Shown piece after piece: positions 1-8,768 of a stretch of 64,000 nucleotides of DNA. The notes beneath the pieces are model-generated. The model did no database searches. It was not told where the DNA came from and saw only the letters and a program-made list of their open reading frames with translations. This DNA comes from Myroides odoratimimus (GTDB lineage Bacteria > Bacteroidota > Bacteroidia > Flavobacteriales > Flavobacteriaceae), in contig NZ_BCMQ01000001.1 in assembly GCF_001485415.1 (NCBI RefSeq), forward strand, positions 248,001 to 312,000. The letters run 5' to 3'. Position numbers and translations under genes: made by a program. The stretch's first letter is position 1, and the number at the start of each line of letters is the position of its first letter.

Positions 1-1
1 G

Positions 2-148
2 GAGATGGTAGATATGCTATGGAGCACTTATAATCCAAACAAGATATGGTATGTGGTATTCGGTATCGGGATGTTCTCTGTGGTCACACTAGTCATCTAC
101 GACAGACTAGTCATCAGACCTCTAGAACAGAAAAAAGCAAATCAATAA
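2..148 (+). CDS. C-terminal end of a POT/PTR family peptide transporter (partial)
   Basis: Only the last 48 codons are in the window; the start lies to the left. The visible peptide ends in one hydrophobic segment (WYVVFGIGMFSVVTLVIY) followed by a charged tail (DRLVIRPLEQKKANQ). That fits the final transmembrane helix and cytoplasmic end of a proton-coupled oligopeptide transporter. The next gene on the same strand is a full POT transporter, so two such genes may lie side by side, as is common in Flavobacteriaceae. A strong terminator follows 10 bases after the stop, so the two are probably transcribed separately. The family call rests mainly on context and the tail's character; another MFS family is possible. 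Confidence 0.55.
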   Translation, partial: EMVDMLWSTYNPNKIWYVVFGIGMFSVVTLVIYDRLVIRPLEQKKANQ

Positions 149-157
149 ATACTCATA

Positions 158-188
158 TAAACGCCTTAGTAATCTAAGGCGTTTTTTT
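158..188 (+). terminator. Rho-independent terminator
   Basis: An inverted repeat AACGCCTTA / TAAGGCGTT with a short loop is followed by seven T residues. It sits just after the stop codon at 148 and would end transcription of the partial transporter gene. Confidence 0.85.
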
Positions 189-293
189 ATGTTTATACAT
201 TATCTAGTTCTCTATACTAGCGTGTGCTAAAGAGGCTCCATATCAACTTCTATAAACACAACTAACAACAAATCGTCTACTAATGCCCTCATT

Positions 294-480
294 TGGAGTT
301 AATGACTCCATAATCCCTTATTGCCTTATTCTGAACGTTTAATTGAACATTAACAACCTCATATTCAACCACTATCATTAAACAAAATGAAGTAACTTCG
401 GAAATCATTCGGTAATAACTAATAACTACAAGGGATAAAAGGTACTTTACCGAATGATACTCTATCTCTACCCGAATAAT
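294..480. repeat. Dispersed intergenic repeat C, copy 1
   Basis: About 186 bp that is collinear with 33013-33198. Shared blocks in the same order include TGGAG.TAATGACTC, AATCCCTT, TTCGGAAA..ATTCGG, a purine-rich GGATA/AGAAGG stretch, TTTACCGAA and CTCTATC.C.A.CCGAA. The copies are diverged (roughly 60-65 percent by eye), but spacing is kept. No reading frame is shared. It occupies the middle of the 149-855 intergenic region; the rest of that region is AT-rich and shows nothing else recognisable. Confidence 0.6.
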
Positions 481-855
481 CTATATAGAAGTATATCATC
501 ATGATCTCAATATAGTTATATGCTGACGAAGTTAGGATCAACTCTTCATTACAGATTAGTATGCTAAATTTAGCATAACCGCAAATTACTTTATTTTACA
601 ACAATTACTATTTTATATAAAAACACTTAATCTGATTATACTTTATTCTATCATATCGCAATATGAACCAGTAGAATTAAGAATAGTGAATAAAAACGAA
701 CTATAAATACTAATCTCTCACTAAAAACTATTTATATTTTTTAGTAAAACAATTAATCTTAAGTTTATTTTACTATTTTTAGCCTTTATGACATGAGATT
801 ATGTCTTAAACACAATCTTATAACTAACCACAAACTAGACTTTTAAAATTACATT

Positions 856-2964
856 ATGGAAAACTCTACTACTGACCGGCCGAACTTCTTCGACAGTAAA
901 GTTCTGGGACATCCTTCAGGATTATTCGTTCTCTTCTTTACAGAGATGTGGGAGCGATTCTCATTCTACGGAATGCGCGTATTATTGATTCAATTCTTAA
1001 CCATGTCTGTCATAGGTCTCAACCCTGGATGGGAAATGAGTGTAGTAGATGCAGGAGCTATATTCGCTACTTATGCCATGTTATTATACATCACTCCTAT
1101 CTTCGGAGGTATCCTAGCAGATAAATATCTAGGTTATAGATGGGCTGTAGTAATTGGTTCACTAATTATGACGCTAGGGCATGCCTCTATGACTTTTGAG
1201 ACAGAGTTCTTTATGTATCTAGGATTAGTACTATTAGTAGTAGGTACAGGATTCTTTAAACCAAATATGACTTCTATCCTATCAGAGATGTATAAATCAT
1301 TCCCTGAGAAGAAAGATGGAGCTTATACAATCTTCTACATGGGAGTTAATGCAGGAGCATTCTTTGGTATGATGCTATGTGGATATATCGGAGAGCGTAT
1401 CGGATGGCACTATGGATTTGGTTTAGCAGGTATCTTCATGTTACTAGGTACACTACAATTCTGGTTTGCTAAACCTATCTTCGGAGCTATAGGTGATGTT
1501 CCTAATACATCTACAGAAATAAAAGAAGACACACCTCTAGATACGAAAGACTTAACACCTGCTCAACAGGATGAACTGAAACGCAATCCATTTACTACAT
1601 TAGACTATATACTTATAGCTATTACTACTATCATTGGATTCTTATATGCATTTAGTGATGTATTCTATATCGTAGGTAAGATTAGATTATTCCCTGCCGA
1701 AATATTCGGTATGGATGGTCAGGCAGTAGTTGTTGTCACAGGACTATTAATATTGATGTGGTTAATTATATCACGTATAATGAGATATGCTAAAGTAGTT
1801 AGAGATCGTATGATAGCGGTTATCATCTTTGCTTTCTTTACGATATTCTTCTGGATGTCGTTTGAACAAGGAGCTACATCGCTAATCATCTTCGCACGTG
1901 ACAATACACAGAGAATTCTATCTGGAGACAAGGCATTGCTATTTAATATCTTCAACTCATTACTGACGATAGTGCCCTTACTAATTATCTCTTGGGTACT
2001 TATTTTATTAGCAAAACAGACAATTAAAAAAGCGTTACTATCTAACATTATATTAGCGATTACTTTTGTGGGAGTGTGGGCATCAGCTATCTGGATGCTT
2101 AACAGAGACTGGTCATTACATGCATACGAAGTTACTTATGATGCAATCCAAGTTCAAAAAGTAGACAGAGAAGGTAAGCCTATTCTAGACAAGCACAATG
2201 AGCCTATCTATGACTATAAAGCGATACATGCTGCTAACCAACCTAAAGAAGGAGATAATGTGGTCAAACATACTGCTGTAGTATCACAGTTAGCAACATT
2301 AACTAAAGGGGATAAAGTAGAAATCTTTCAAGAGTTAGGTAACTTTAATATCCTTGATAGTAAACAAAAAGAAAATCTAACTAAACAGTTTACTGAAGCA
2401 AATAAAGAAACTGAAATAGTACAAGCAGAGATAACAGAAATAAAAGATAATCAAGTAGAGATAACAGCTTCGTGGTTCTCTATCCTTAATTCATTCTTTA
2501 TTATTGCATTAGCGTCTCTAGTATCTAAGTTATGGGATTCTAGATTTAACCCTCCTGCATCTATTAAGTATGGACTAGGATTAATTATTATGGCTATCGG
2601 ATTCGGAGTATTAGCATACGGTTCACATGGTATTACAGAAGGTACGAGAGTATCTATGATGTGGTTAGTTTTTGCTTACTTCTTCCATACATTAGGAGAA
2701 TTATTCTCATCACCTGTAGGATTATCGTATGTTTCTAAATTAGTTCCTGCAAGAATGATTGCACTAATGTTCGGAATGTGGTATCTTGCAATCGCAATTG
2801 GAAACAATTTAGCTGCCACATTGGGTGGACAAATAGAAACTATTACAGAGCAATACTCATTATCAGTATTCTTCTTAATCTTCACTATAGTGCCTATTGT
2901 AGCAGGGTTGTTAGTTATTGCTCTTAACCCAGTGTTGAAGAAATTAATGCACGGGGTCAAATAA
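856..2964 (+). CDS. POT/PTR family proton-coupled peptide transporter
   Basis: A 702-residue inner-membrane MFS protein predicted to import di- and tripeptides with protons. The family ExxER motif is at residues 30-34 (EMWERF), followed by FYGMR at 37-41. The second PTR signature region reads FYMGVNAGAFFG near residues 161-172, and FFKPNM lies near 131. Typical POT proteins are about 450-550 residues. The excess here is a hydrophilic stretch of about 125 residues between transmembrane helices (roughly 416-543) rich in Lys, Glu and Gln, which is probably an extracytoplasmic domain. A late helix pair contains FHTLGELFSSPVGLS. The ATG at 856 is the first good start and sits 20 residues before the first helix. 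The family is certain; the substrate is inferred. Confidence 0.9.
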   Translation: MENSTTDRPNFFDSKVLGHPSGLFVLFFTEMWERFSFYGMRVLLIQFLTMSVIGLNPGWEMSVVDAGAIFATYAMLLYITPIFGGILADKYLGYRWAVVIGSLIMTLGHASMTFETEFFMYLGLVLLVVGTGFFKPNMTSILSEMYKSFPEKKDGAYTIFYMGVNAGAFFGMMLCGYIGERIGWHYGFGLAGIFMLLGTLQFWFAKPIFGAIGDVPNTSTEIKEDTPLDTKDLTPAQQDELKRNPFTTLDYILIAITTIIGFLYAFSDVFYIVGKIRLFPAEIFGMDGQAVVVVTGLLILMWLIISRIMRYAKVVRDRMIAVIIFAFFTIFFWMSFEQGATSLIIFARDNTQRILSGDKALLFNIFNSLLTIVPLLIISWVLILLAKQTIKKALLSNIILAITFVGVWASAIWMLNRDWSLHAYEVTYDAIQVQKVDREGKPILDKHNEPIYDYKAIHAANQPKEGDNVVKHTAVVSQLATLTKGDKVEIFQELGNFNILDSKQKENLTKQFTEANKETEIVQAEITEIKDNQVEITASWFSILNSFFIIALASLVSKLWDSRFNPPASIKYGLGLIIMAIGFGVLAYGSHGITEGTRVSMMWLVFAYFFHTLGELFSSPVGLSYVSKLVPARMIALMFGMWYLAIAIGNNLAATLGGQIETITEQYSLSVFFLIFTIVPIVAGLLVIALNPVLKKLMHGVK

Positions 2965-2983
2965 TAACAATATTAAAAGAAAT

Positions 2984-3436
2984 ATGAAAAAACTGTTTTT
3001 ATTACTTACCATTACTTTCTTAGGATTAACAGCTAATGCTCAAGAAATAAAATGGATGTCGTTTAACGAAGCTATCGCAGCACAAAAGAAAGAAGCTAAA
3101 CCTATCTTTATGGATGCTTTTACTGACTGGTGTGGACCTTGTAAAATGCTGGACAAAAATACTTTTAGTGATGCTAAAGTAATCGAGTATATCAACAAGA
3201 ATTACTATGCTGTGAAATTTGATGCAGAAGGTAATGAAGAAATAAACTACAAAGGAACAAAGTACACAAACCCTGGATACAACAGTGAAAGAAAAGGTAG
3301 AAATGCTACACATGACTTCACGATGTTCTTAAGAATACCTGGATACCCTTCTATGGTTATCTTCGGTACAAAAGGTGATGTGACTAAAGTAATCGTTGGG
3401 TACCAAACCCCTCAACAACTATTACAACAGATTTAA
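2984..3436 (+). CDS. Secreted thioredoxin-fold protein (WCGPCK)
   Basis: A 150-residue protein with a signal peptide (residues 1-19, cut after ...TANA) and a thioredoxin-like domain. The redox motif is WCGPCK with cysteines at 50 and 53. A cis-Pro region reads IPGYPSMVIF near residue 121. The length and the YxNPGYNSERKGRNAT insertion resemble the Thioredoxin_7/DUF255-like periplasmic group of Bacteroidota, not cytoplasmic TrxA. It probably maintains or isomerises disulfides in the periplasm. It lies 19 bases after the POT gene on the same strand and could be co-transcribed with it. It ends 5 bases before the convergent comEC stop. The fold is secure; partner proteins are unknown. Confidence 0.85.
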   Translation: MKKLFLLLTITFLGLTANAQEIKWMSFNEAIAAQKKEAKPIFMDAFTDWCGPCKMLDKNTFSDAKVIEYINKNYYAVKFDAEGNEEINYKGTKYTNPGYNSERKGRNATHDFTMFLRIPGYPSMVIFGTKGDVTKVIVGYQTPQQLLQQI

Positions 3437-3441
3437 GATCA

Positions 3442-5469
3442 TTATAATAAAGAAGACCAATATCCCTTTTCATACATATCATGGAAAGGGATATTCTTTT
3501 TTACACATATATCAATACACTTTCTCTTAAACCAAAAAGGGACTGAATTATGAAAGATCACTAATTTAGGTAACCTCACTTCTAGCATTCGCTCAAAGTT
3601 AATATTAGGTTGCCCAGAGAATAATACAACAGAAGCATCTAATACTCCATTATACGCTATCCTATCAGTATCTATAATTAGCAATTTGTCTTGAGTATTC
3701 GGTACGATCCCCTCTAATGGATGGTACATGACTTTATCTAAACCATACTCTTGTACATATTTATCTAAATCACGTAGATATCTCTGGTCAGTACTATCAA
3801 TAAGATTCATTAATACATGTACAGTATCATAGTCTCTAATCCATATTGATCTATTATTCTTATTAGACATGAATGGAACCACAATTTCAGTATCCAAAGT
3901 ATCTTCTTTACTCGATCCTAAAGTAGCACCTAGCTGTAAAGCACTACATAGTAATACCCCTACTACTATATATCTCAATTTCTTCTGATAATAAGTAAGT
4001 AATACTCCTCCTATAAGAATCAAGATTAAAGACATTTGTGTAAAGCCTATCTGTACATTCTGATAAGAGAAATAATCCAAACGATACACTAGTTCTATTA
4101 AGCGGTACATTAGATCCGTTAACACATTAAGGCAAAAACCAACTGCTATAGATATACTTTCAATCCACATCACAATCAAATAGACCATCCCTAAAATAAT
4201 AAGTACTGTTATTAACGGTATGACAATTAGATTAGCTAATAAAAACAGAAAAGAGAACTGCTGAAAATAATACAACTGAATAGGTATCAGACCAACCTGT
4301 ACACTTATAGACACATAAGTAATCCCCTGTATATACTGTAGTATTTTATTTTTAGAATAGAACTTTTTAAATAAAGGTAGAATATACACAATACTAATAA
4401 CGGCTAAATAGCTTAACTGAAAACCTAGATCATATACCCAATAAGGATATATACATAGACTACAGAATAAGGCTAAACCGATGCTGTGCTCTAAATTCTG
4501 ATTTCTTCTTAAAAGTTGACTAACAAGATAAATCGTAAACATGAGAACCGCTCTAAATACTGAAGCTGAGAAACCTGATAAAAAGACAAAGAACCACAGC
4601 AATACAAGTATCACAATACTCCTTATCCTCTTAGGTAAAAAGAATAAACTTCGGGCAAGAACTAAGTAGATAAGTCCTACATGCAATCCTGAAATCGCTA
4701 ATACGTGCATGACTCCTACTTCTTTAAACTGATTAATAATAGTAGAGTCTATATATGACTTTTCCCCTACTAACAGAGCCATGATTAGACCTTTAGTATT
4801 CTCTTGAAGAACAGTGTTGTCAAGATATATTTTATCAATTAAAGACCTCCTTAACTTCAATATTTCATAACGCCAATGTACATCATGTCCTACTACAAAG
4901 TAATCTCCTACGTAACTTTGAATAAAGATTCCCTTACCTTGCATATACTTTCGATAATCAAACTGGCCAAAGTTCTTCGGTTGTTGTATACTCCCTACCC
5001 TGCCATAATAACTAATGACATCTCCTACTACAAGTGAATCTTGACGCTCATTAAAATAAAGAGCAATCTTATTACTGCACACTGTATCACCTACTCTAAT
5101 CAATTCTCCTATAAATCGTTTGTTCGTTTTATTACTAAGAGTCTCTGTTATTTTTATATCTATTCTACTATTTTTAGGCTTATTTAGATATGTCTCTATT
5201 TTTAGTAACTCAGAATCATATTGATTCTTAACCAAACCTTTTAACCCAACACCTAAAAAGAAAAAGAGACTGACAAATAATACAATATCCTTACTCCCCA
5301 TAAACCAAGACGGAAAATGTACATATCTATTCATTAATGATATTGTCAATACAAATAGAAGAATACATAAAGTGGCTATCACCCAAAAAGTACTTATAGG
5401 TAAGTCTAAGTATATTCCCAAAAAAAGGAATAGAGAATAAAATAAAAAAGAGAATTTAATAGGCTTCAT
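3442..5469 (-). CDS. comEC: ComEC/Rec2 family competence-related membrane protein
   Basis: A polytopic inner-membrane protein resembling the ComEC DNA-uptake channel. The N-terminal part is a soluble DUF4131-like domain after the first helices. The competence core contains the signature VLAISGLHVGLIY near residue 262, followed by many hydrophobic segments. The C-terminal ~150 residues are soluble but show none of the HxHxDH metallo-beta-lactamase residues of longer ComEC proteins, which is usual for short Bacteroidota versions. The start at 5469 (MKPIKFSFLF) places the first helix directly at the N-terminus. A 20-codon longer start at 5529 is open but reads like 5' leader. It is transcribed away from the NlpC gene. 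Confidence 0.85.
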   Translation of the reverse strand: MKPIKFSFLFYSLFLFLGIYLDLPISTFWVIATLCILLFVLTISLMNRYVHFPSWFMGSKDIVLFVSLFFFLGVGLKGLVKNQYDSELLKIETYLNKPKNSRIDIKITETLSNKTNKRFIGELIRVGDTVCSNKIALYFNERQDSLVVGDVISYYGRVGSIQQPKNFGQFDYRKYMQGKGIFIQSYVGDYFVVGHDVHWRYEILKLRRSLIDKIYLDNTVLQENTKGLIMALLVGEKSYIDSTIINQFKEVGVMHVLAISGLHVGLIYLVLARSLFFLPKRIRSIVILVLLWFFVFLSGFSASVFRAVLMFTIYLVSQLLRRNQNLEHSIGLALFCSLCIYPYWVYDLGFQLSYLAVISIVYILPLFKKFYSKNKILQYIQGITYVSISVQVGLIPIQLYYFQQFSFLFLLANLIVIPLITVLIILGMVYLIVMWIESISIAVGFCLNVLTDLMYRLIELVYRLDYFSYQNVQIGFTQMSLILILIGGVLLTYYQKKLRYIVVGVLLCSALQLGATLGSSKEDTLDTEIVVPFMSNKNNRSIWIRDYDTVHVLMNLIDSTDQRYLRDLDKYVQEYGLDKVMYHPLEGIVPNTQDKLLIIDTDRIAYNGVLDASVVLFSGQPNINFERMLEVRLPKLVIFHNSVPFWFKRKCIDICVKKNIPFHDMYEKGYWSSLL
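3458..3505 (+). terminator. Hairpin inside the 3' end of comEC, probable terminator for the thioredoxin-like gene
   Basis: ATATCCCTTT and AAAGGGATAT form a 10-bp perfect stem followed by CTTTTTT on the plus strand. The two genes converge with only 5 bases between their stops, so the plus-strand terminator is embedded in the last codons of comEC. Confidence 0.7.
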
Positions 5470-5551
5470 ACTTACAATAAGTATCAAAACCCTTTCCAAA
5501 ATAACTGATTCTTTGATTAGTATCAGCAATTCTAAAAATATAGTGAATACA

Positions 5552-5584
5552 ATAAAAAAAGCCCTATCCTGATGGATAGAGCTT
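5552..5584 (-). terminator. Rho-independent terminator after the NlpC/P60 gene
   Basis: On the minus strand AGCTCTATCC / GGATAGGGCT closes a 4-base loop and is followed by a run of seven T. It lies 29 bases past the peptidase stop and 83 bases upstream of comEC. Confidence 0.85.
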
Positions 5585-5612
5585 AATATTATTTTTTTGA
5601 ATCCTTGTAATC

Positions 5613-6233
5613 TTAATTCATACTTTCTAGAACAACACGGTTAATCTGTGCGAAAGTTCTACTATAGTAATTTTCTTTTGTTGAAGACACAATCACTCCT
5701 TTGCTAGTTGAAGAATGAATGAACTTAATTTCGTCATCTAATACTTCAGTGATTATTCCTACATGACTAATTCTATTGCCACGAGTTTTAAAGAAGATTA
5801 GGTCACCTGTCTGTGCTTCTGCTTTTCTCACACGTTCACCTACTTGAGCCATTTCACTTGAGGTACGTGGCAGATTCACACTAGTATCTCCGAAAGCAGT
5901 CATCACTAGACCAGAGCAGTCCATACCTTTTCTACTCATTCCACCATATCTATAACGCACACCTTCATAATCAAAAGCGGTATTCAACACTTGACTAGTC
6001 AAATTATCGAAGTACTCCCCTTTTGCTTCTTTTGCCTCCTCCATAAAGTCACCTAATAAAGCGTCTAATTCTGCTTGTATTTTATCATCTACATTTTTAC
6101 TCTCAGCGATAACGGCTGTAGGTTTCTTTTTAACAGGGCTACTATAAACAGCTTTACTTGTTGTCTTCGCTTCTATTGTATGGAAACCAGAAAGGCCCAA
6201 AACACTGATTAATAATAATGTAAACTTTTTCAT
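5613..6233 (-). CDS. NlpC/P60 (C40) family cell-wall cysteine peptidase
   Basis: A 206-residue secreted protein with a signal peptide (residues 1-22) and an NlpC/P60 domain from about residue 82. The nucleophile is C106 in GMDCSGLV. The catalytic His is H157 in RISHVGI and a third polar residue is H173 in FIHSS. Such enzymes cut gamma-D-Glu-DAP bonds in peptidoglycan stem peptides. A linker with charged repeats (residues 45-80) separates signal and catalytic domain; no SH3b domain is present. It follows lpxB by 23 bases on the same strand and could be the last gene of the surE-lpxB unit. Family assignment is firm; the exact bond cut is inferred. Confidence 0.9.
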   Translation of the reverse strand: MKKFTLLLISVLGLSGFHTIEAKTTSKAVYSSPVKKKPTAVIAESKNVDDKIQAELDALLGDFMEEAKEAKGEYFDNLTSQVLNTAFDYEGVRYRYGGMSRKGMDCSGLVMTAFGDTSVNLPRTSSEMAQVGERVRKAEAQTGDLIFFKTRGNRISHVGIITEVLDDEIKFIHSSTSKGVIVSSTKENYYSRTFAQINRVVLESMN

Positions 6234-6256
6234 ATTGGTTATTTTGTGGTGGTTAA

Positions 6257-7381
6257 CTAACTTCTTTTTGTCATATGATTTTTTATTATTTCATCCGCAA
6301 CATAATCACTCGCTCCTCGACCGCCTAAATTACGAATTAATTCTTTATATTTTAACAATATTTCATTTCTTTTTTCACCTTGTATGATTTTTGCGAATTC
6401 TTGCTCTATTCTTACAGCATTACAATCCCCTTGAATAAGCTCTACAACCACATCGTCATCCATAATTAGGTTTACGAGAGAAATATACTTTAATTTTATA
6501 ATTCGTTTAGCTATTTCATAAGATACTTGATTCCCTTTATATAAAACAACCTGTGGCACACTAAACAATGCTGTTTCTAACGTTGCTGTACCTGAAGTCA
6601 CTAATGCAGCATGGGCAATATTCAATAAAGCATACGTTTCATTAAATACAAACGAAATATTTTGATCTTTTATAAAAGTCTCATAGAATGAAGCTTCTTG
6701 TCCTGGAGCACCAGCTATTACAAATTGATATTGTGGGTAATGATGTATTACAGAAAGCATTTCATTTAATAATCTACTGATCTCCTGCTTTCTACTACCA
6801 GGTAATAACGCAATCACTGGTCTATCATCTAAATTGTGCTTTTTTCTAAAGTCCTCATGCTCCTGTGCACGGTAATTTGCAATAGCATCAATTAATGGGT
6901 GTCCTACAAAGGTTACAGGGTAATTATGTTTCTTCTCATAAAAATCCTTTTCAAAAGGCAGAATTACATACATAAAATCAAAATCTCTTTTGATATCATT
7001 GATTCGATTCTCCTTCCAAGCCCATATTTGAGGTGAGATATAATAATGTGTTTCTATACCTATTTTCTTTGCCCATTTAGCTATTCGCATATTAAAGCCG
7101 GGGTAATCAATAAACACTAATACATCTGGATTAAAAGATGCGATATCTTTTTTACAGAACTTAATATTGCGCAATATTGTTCCTAGATTTTGTACCACTT
7201 CAACAAATCCCATAAAAGCAAGATCTTTATAATGCTTCACGAGCTTACCGCCTACCTGTTGCATTAAATCTCCTCCCCAAAAGCGTATCTCTGCCTCAGG
7301 GTCTTTCTTGTATATAGATCGCATAAGATTAGATCCATGTAGATCCCCTGATGCCTCTCCTGCTATTATATAATACTTCAT
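6257..7381 (-). CDS. lpxB: Lipid-A-disaccharide synthase
   Basis: A 374-residue GT19 glycosyltransferase. It joins UDP-2,3-diacylglucosamine and lipid X to give the tetraacyl disaccharide of lipid A at the inner face of the inner membrane. The diagnostic N-terminus MKYYIIAGEASGDLHG is intact, as are FIDYPGFNMRIAKWAKK, YYISPQIWAWKE and the acceptor/donor motif LLPGSRKQEI. The SGTATLETALF motif is near residue 262. Length matches the family. The start is one base before the stop of the small membrane protein gene, consistent with tight translational coupling in a surE-orf-lpxB unit. Confidence 0.96.
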   Translation of the reverse strand: MKYYIIAGEASGDLHGSNLMRSIYKKDPEAEIRFWGGDLMQQVGGKLVKHYKDLAFMGFVEVVQNLGTILRNIKFCKKDIASFNPDVLVFIDYPGFNMRIAKWAKKIGIETHYYISPQIWAWKENRINDIKRDFDFMYVILPFEKDFYEKKHNYPVTFVGHPLIDAIANYRAQEHEDFRKKHNLDDRPVIALLPGSRKQEISRLLNEMLSVIHHYPQYQFVIAGAPGQEASFYETFIKDQNISFVFNETYALLNIAHAALVTSGTATLETALFSVPQVVLYKGNQVSYEIAKRIIKLKYISLVNLIMDDDVVVELIQGDCNAVRIEQEFAKIIQGEKRNEILLKYKELIRNLGGRGASDYVADEIIKNHMTKRS

Positions 7382-7660
7382 CTACACTAACTGTGTTATT
7401 ATGGTTAAAATAATTACGGCTAAAATACAACCTCTAGCCATAAAATCTAATCTGCGATTAATAAAAAACGTAAACAATAGCAAATTAAGTAAGCTCCCTA
7501 TCGCTGTTATTCTTCCTACCAACCCTATGTTATTAATGAAACTAAAATCACTAAACAACTCATAGTTAGTAAACAACAACAAATAAAGTTCTATACCCAC
7601 TACAGTAGCCACTACACCTCCAACAAAACCGATTAGAATATGAACAATCTTATCTTTCAT
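7382..7660 (-). CDS. Small membrane protein between surE and lpxB
   Basis: A 92-residue protein with three hydrophobic stretches (residues 5-30, 44-63 and 73-91) and almost no soluble part. I do not recognise a named family. It is packed without gaps between surE and lpxB on the same strand, an arrangement that suggests co-translation and perhaps a role in the envelope. The function is unknown; the reading frame is supported by its exact abutment with both neighbours. Confidence 0.75.
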   Translation of the reverse strand: MKDKIVHILIGFVGGVVATVVGIELYLLLFTNYELFSDFSFINNIGLVGRITAIGSLLNLLLFTFFINRRLDFMARGCILAVIILTIITQLV

Positions 7661-8431
7661 CTACAGATCCCATCTATTAATACGTTCTAATACTTGATGT
7701 GCTGTTAAGTCAAATTGCACTGGTACGATAGAGATATAGTCATTTCGCAATGCCCACTCATCTGTATCTTCTCCTTTATCCTGGTTCACGAATTCTCCTA
7801 CTAACCAGTAGTACTCTTTTCCATGAGGACTAACTCGTTTATCGAAGTTCTCCACCCATGTAGCCTTAGCTTGTCTACACACTTTTATTCCTTTAATATC
7901 TTCAGTAGCCAACTTTGGGAAGTTTACATTCAACACCACGTCTTTTGGAATCCCATGTTTAAGTGCCTCTGTTGTAATCTTTTTTATAAAAGGTTTTATT
8001 TGTTCAAAATCTGCGCTCCAGCTAAAATCTAATAAAGAGAAACCTATTGCAGGTATACCACTCATCCCTGCTTCTAGTGCAGCACTCATCGTTCCTGAAT
8101 AAATAACATTGATAGAAGAGTTAGAACCGTGATTTACACCAGACACACACAGATCAGGTGTTCTTTCTAGTATTTGTCCTAGCGCTATCTTTACACAGTC
8201 AACTGGTGTACCTGAACAAGCGTATTCTAATTCTATCTCTGGGTCGATATTTACTTTTTCTAACGTAAGCGTATTATTGATCGTTACAGCATGCCCCATT
8301 CCAGATTGAGCACTATCTGGGGCAACTACCACTACTTCTCCTATCTCTTTCATCACACTTATCAAGGCTCTCATTCCTGGTGCTGTGATACCATCATCAT
8401 TTGTAACAAGTATTAAAGGTCTTTGCATCAT
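7661..8431 (-). CDS. surE: 5'/3'-nucleotidase SurE
   Basis: A 256-residue metal-dependent phosphatase that dephosphorylates nucleoside monophosphates. The metal-site motif LVTNDDGITAPGM opens the protein (N11, D12, D13). Further family motifs are DSAQSGMGHAVT, CSGTPVDCVK and SGVNHGSNSSINVIYSGTMSAA. Length is normal. Two adjacent ATG codons (8431 and 8428) can start it; the second gives MQRPL and is equally plausible. It is the first gene of the surE-orf-lpxB unit and is read away from the protease gene, with a 337-base intergenic region between them. Confidence 0.95.
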   Translation of the reverse strand: MMQRPLILVTNDDGITAPGMRALISVMKEIGEVVVVAPDSAQSGMGHAVTINNTLTLEKVNIDPEIELEYACSGTPVDCVKIALGQILERTPDLCVSGVNHGSNSSINVIYSGTMSAALEAGMSGIPAIGFSLLDFSWSADFEQIKPFIKKITTEALKHGIPKDVVLNVNFPKLATEDIKGIKVCRQAKATWVENFDKRVSPHGKEYYWLVGEFVNQDKGEDTDEWALRNDYISIVPVQFDLTAHQVLERINRWDL

Positions 8432-8513
8432 ATATTTATTTTAATTACATTCGCTAATGTAAGGATTATATGTTATTTTGTTTGTGAAATTACTTAGTTT
8501 TAACCGAAAATAC

Positions 8514-8668
8514 GCAATAGACATATAGACGAAAAGTAATTATACAAAATAGGTCAGAATTAGTGATACAAGCATACACTAGTATGGTTTTAGAGCTAAT
8601 GAAGGAGCTATAAAGTAGAATTACTTTGCAGTATTTGGCTGATACGGATTTTGGGTTTAAGCATATAA
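8514..8668. repeat. Dispersed intergenic repeat A, copy 1
   Basis: About 155 bp that matches 12129-12281 in the same orientation (near 80 percent by eye). Long identical blocks include TACAAAATAGGTC and TATGGTTTTAGAGCTAATGA. It fills most of the 8432-8768 gap upstream of the protease gene. No shared reading frame and no terminal inverted repeats were seen. Confidence 0.8.
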
Positions 8669-8768
8669 CAACTACGGATTTTTATACGATTATGTGTTTT
8701 AACAAATAATTATCGACCTTATCGTATAAATATTTACTTTTTTAACTACTTTAGTTCAAAACTAATTA

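Noticed and set aside
8580..8610. GTTTTAGAGCTA in repeat A resembles the start of a type II CRISPR repeat
   Set aside because: There are only two copies, 3.6 kb apart, with no spacer array and no cas genes. The similarity is a 12-base coincidence.
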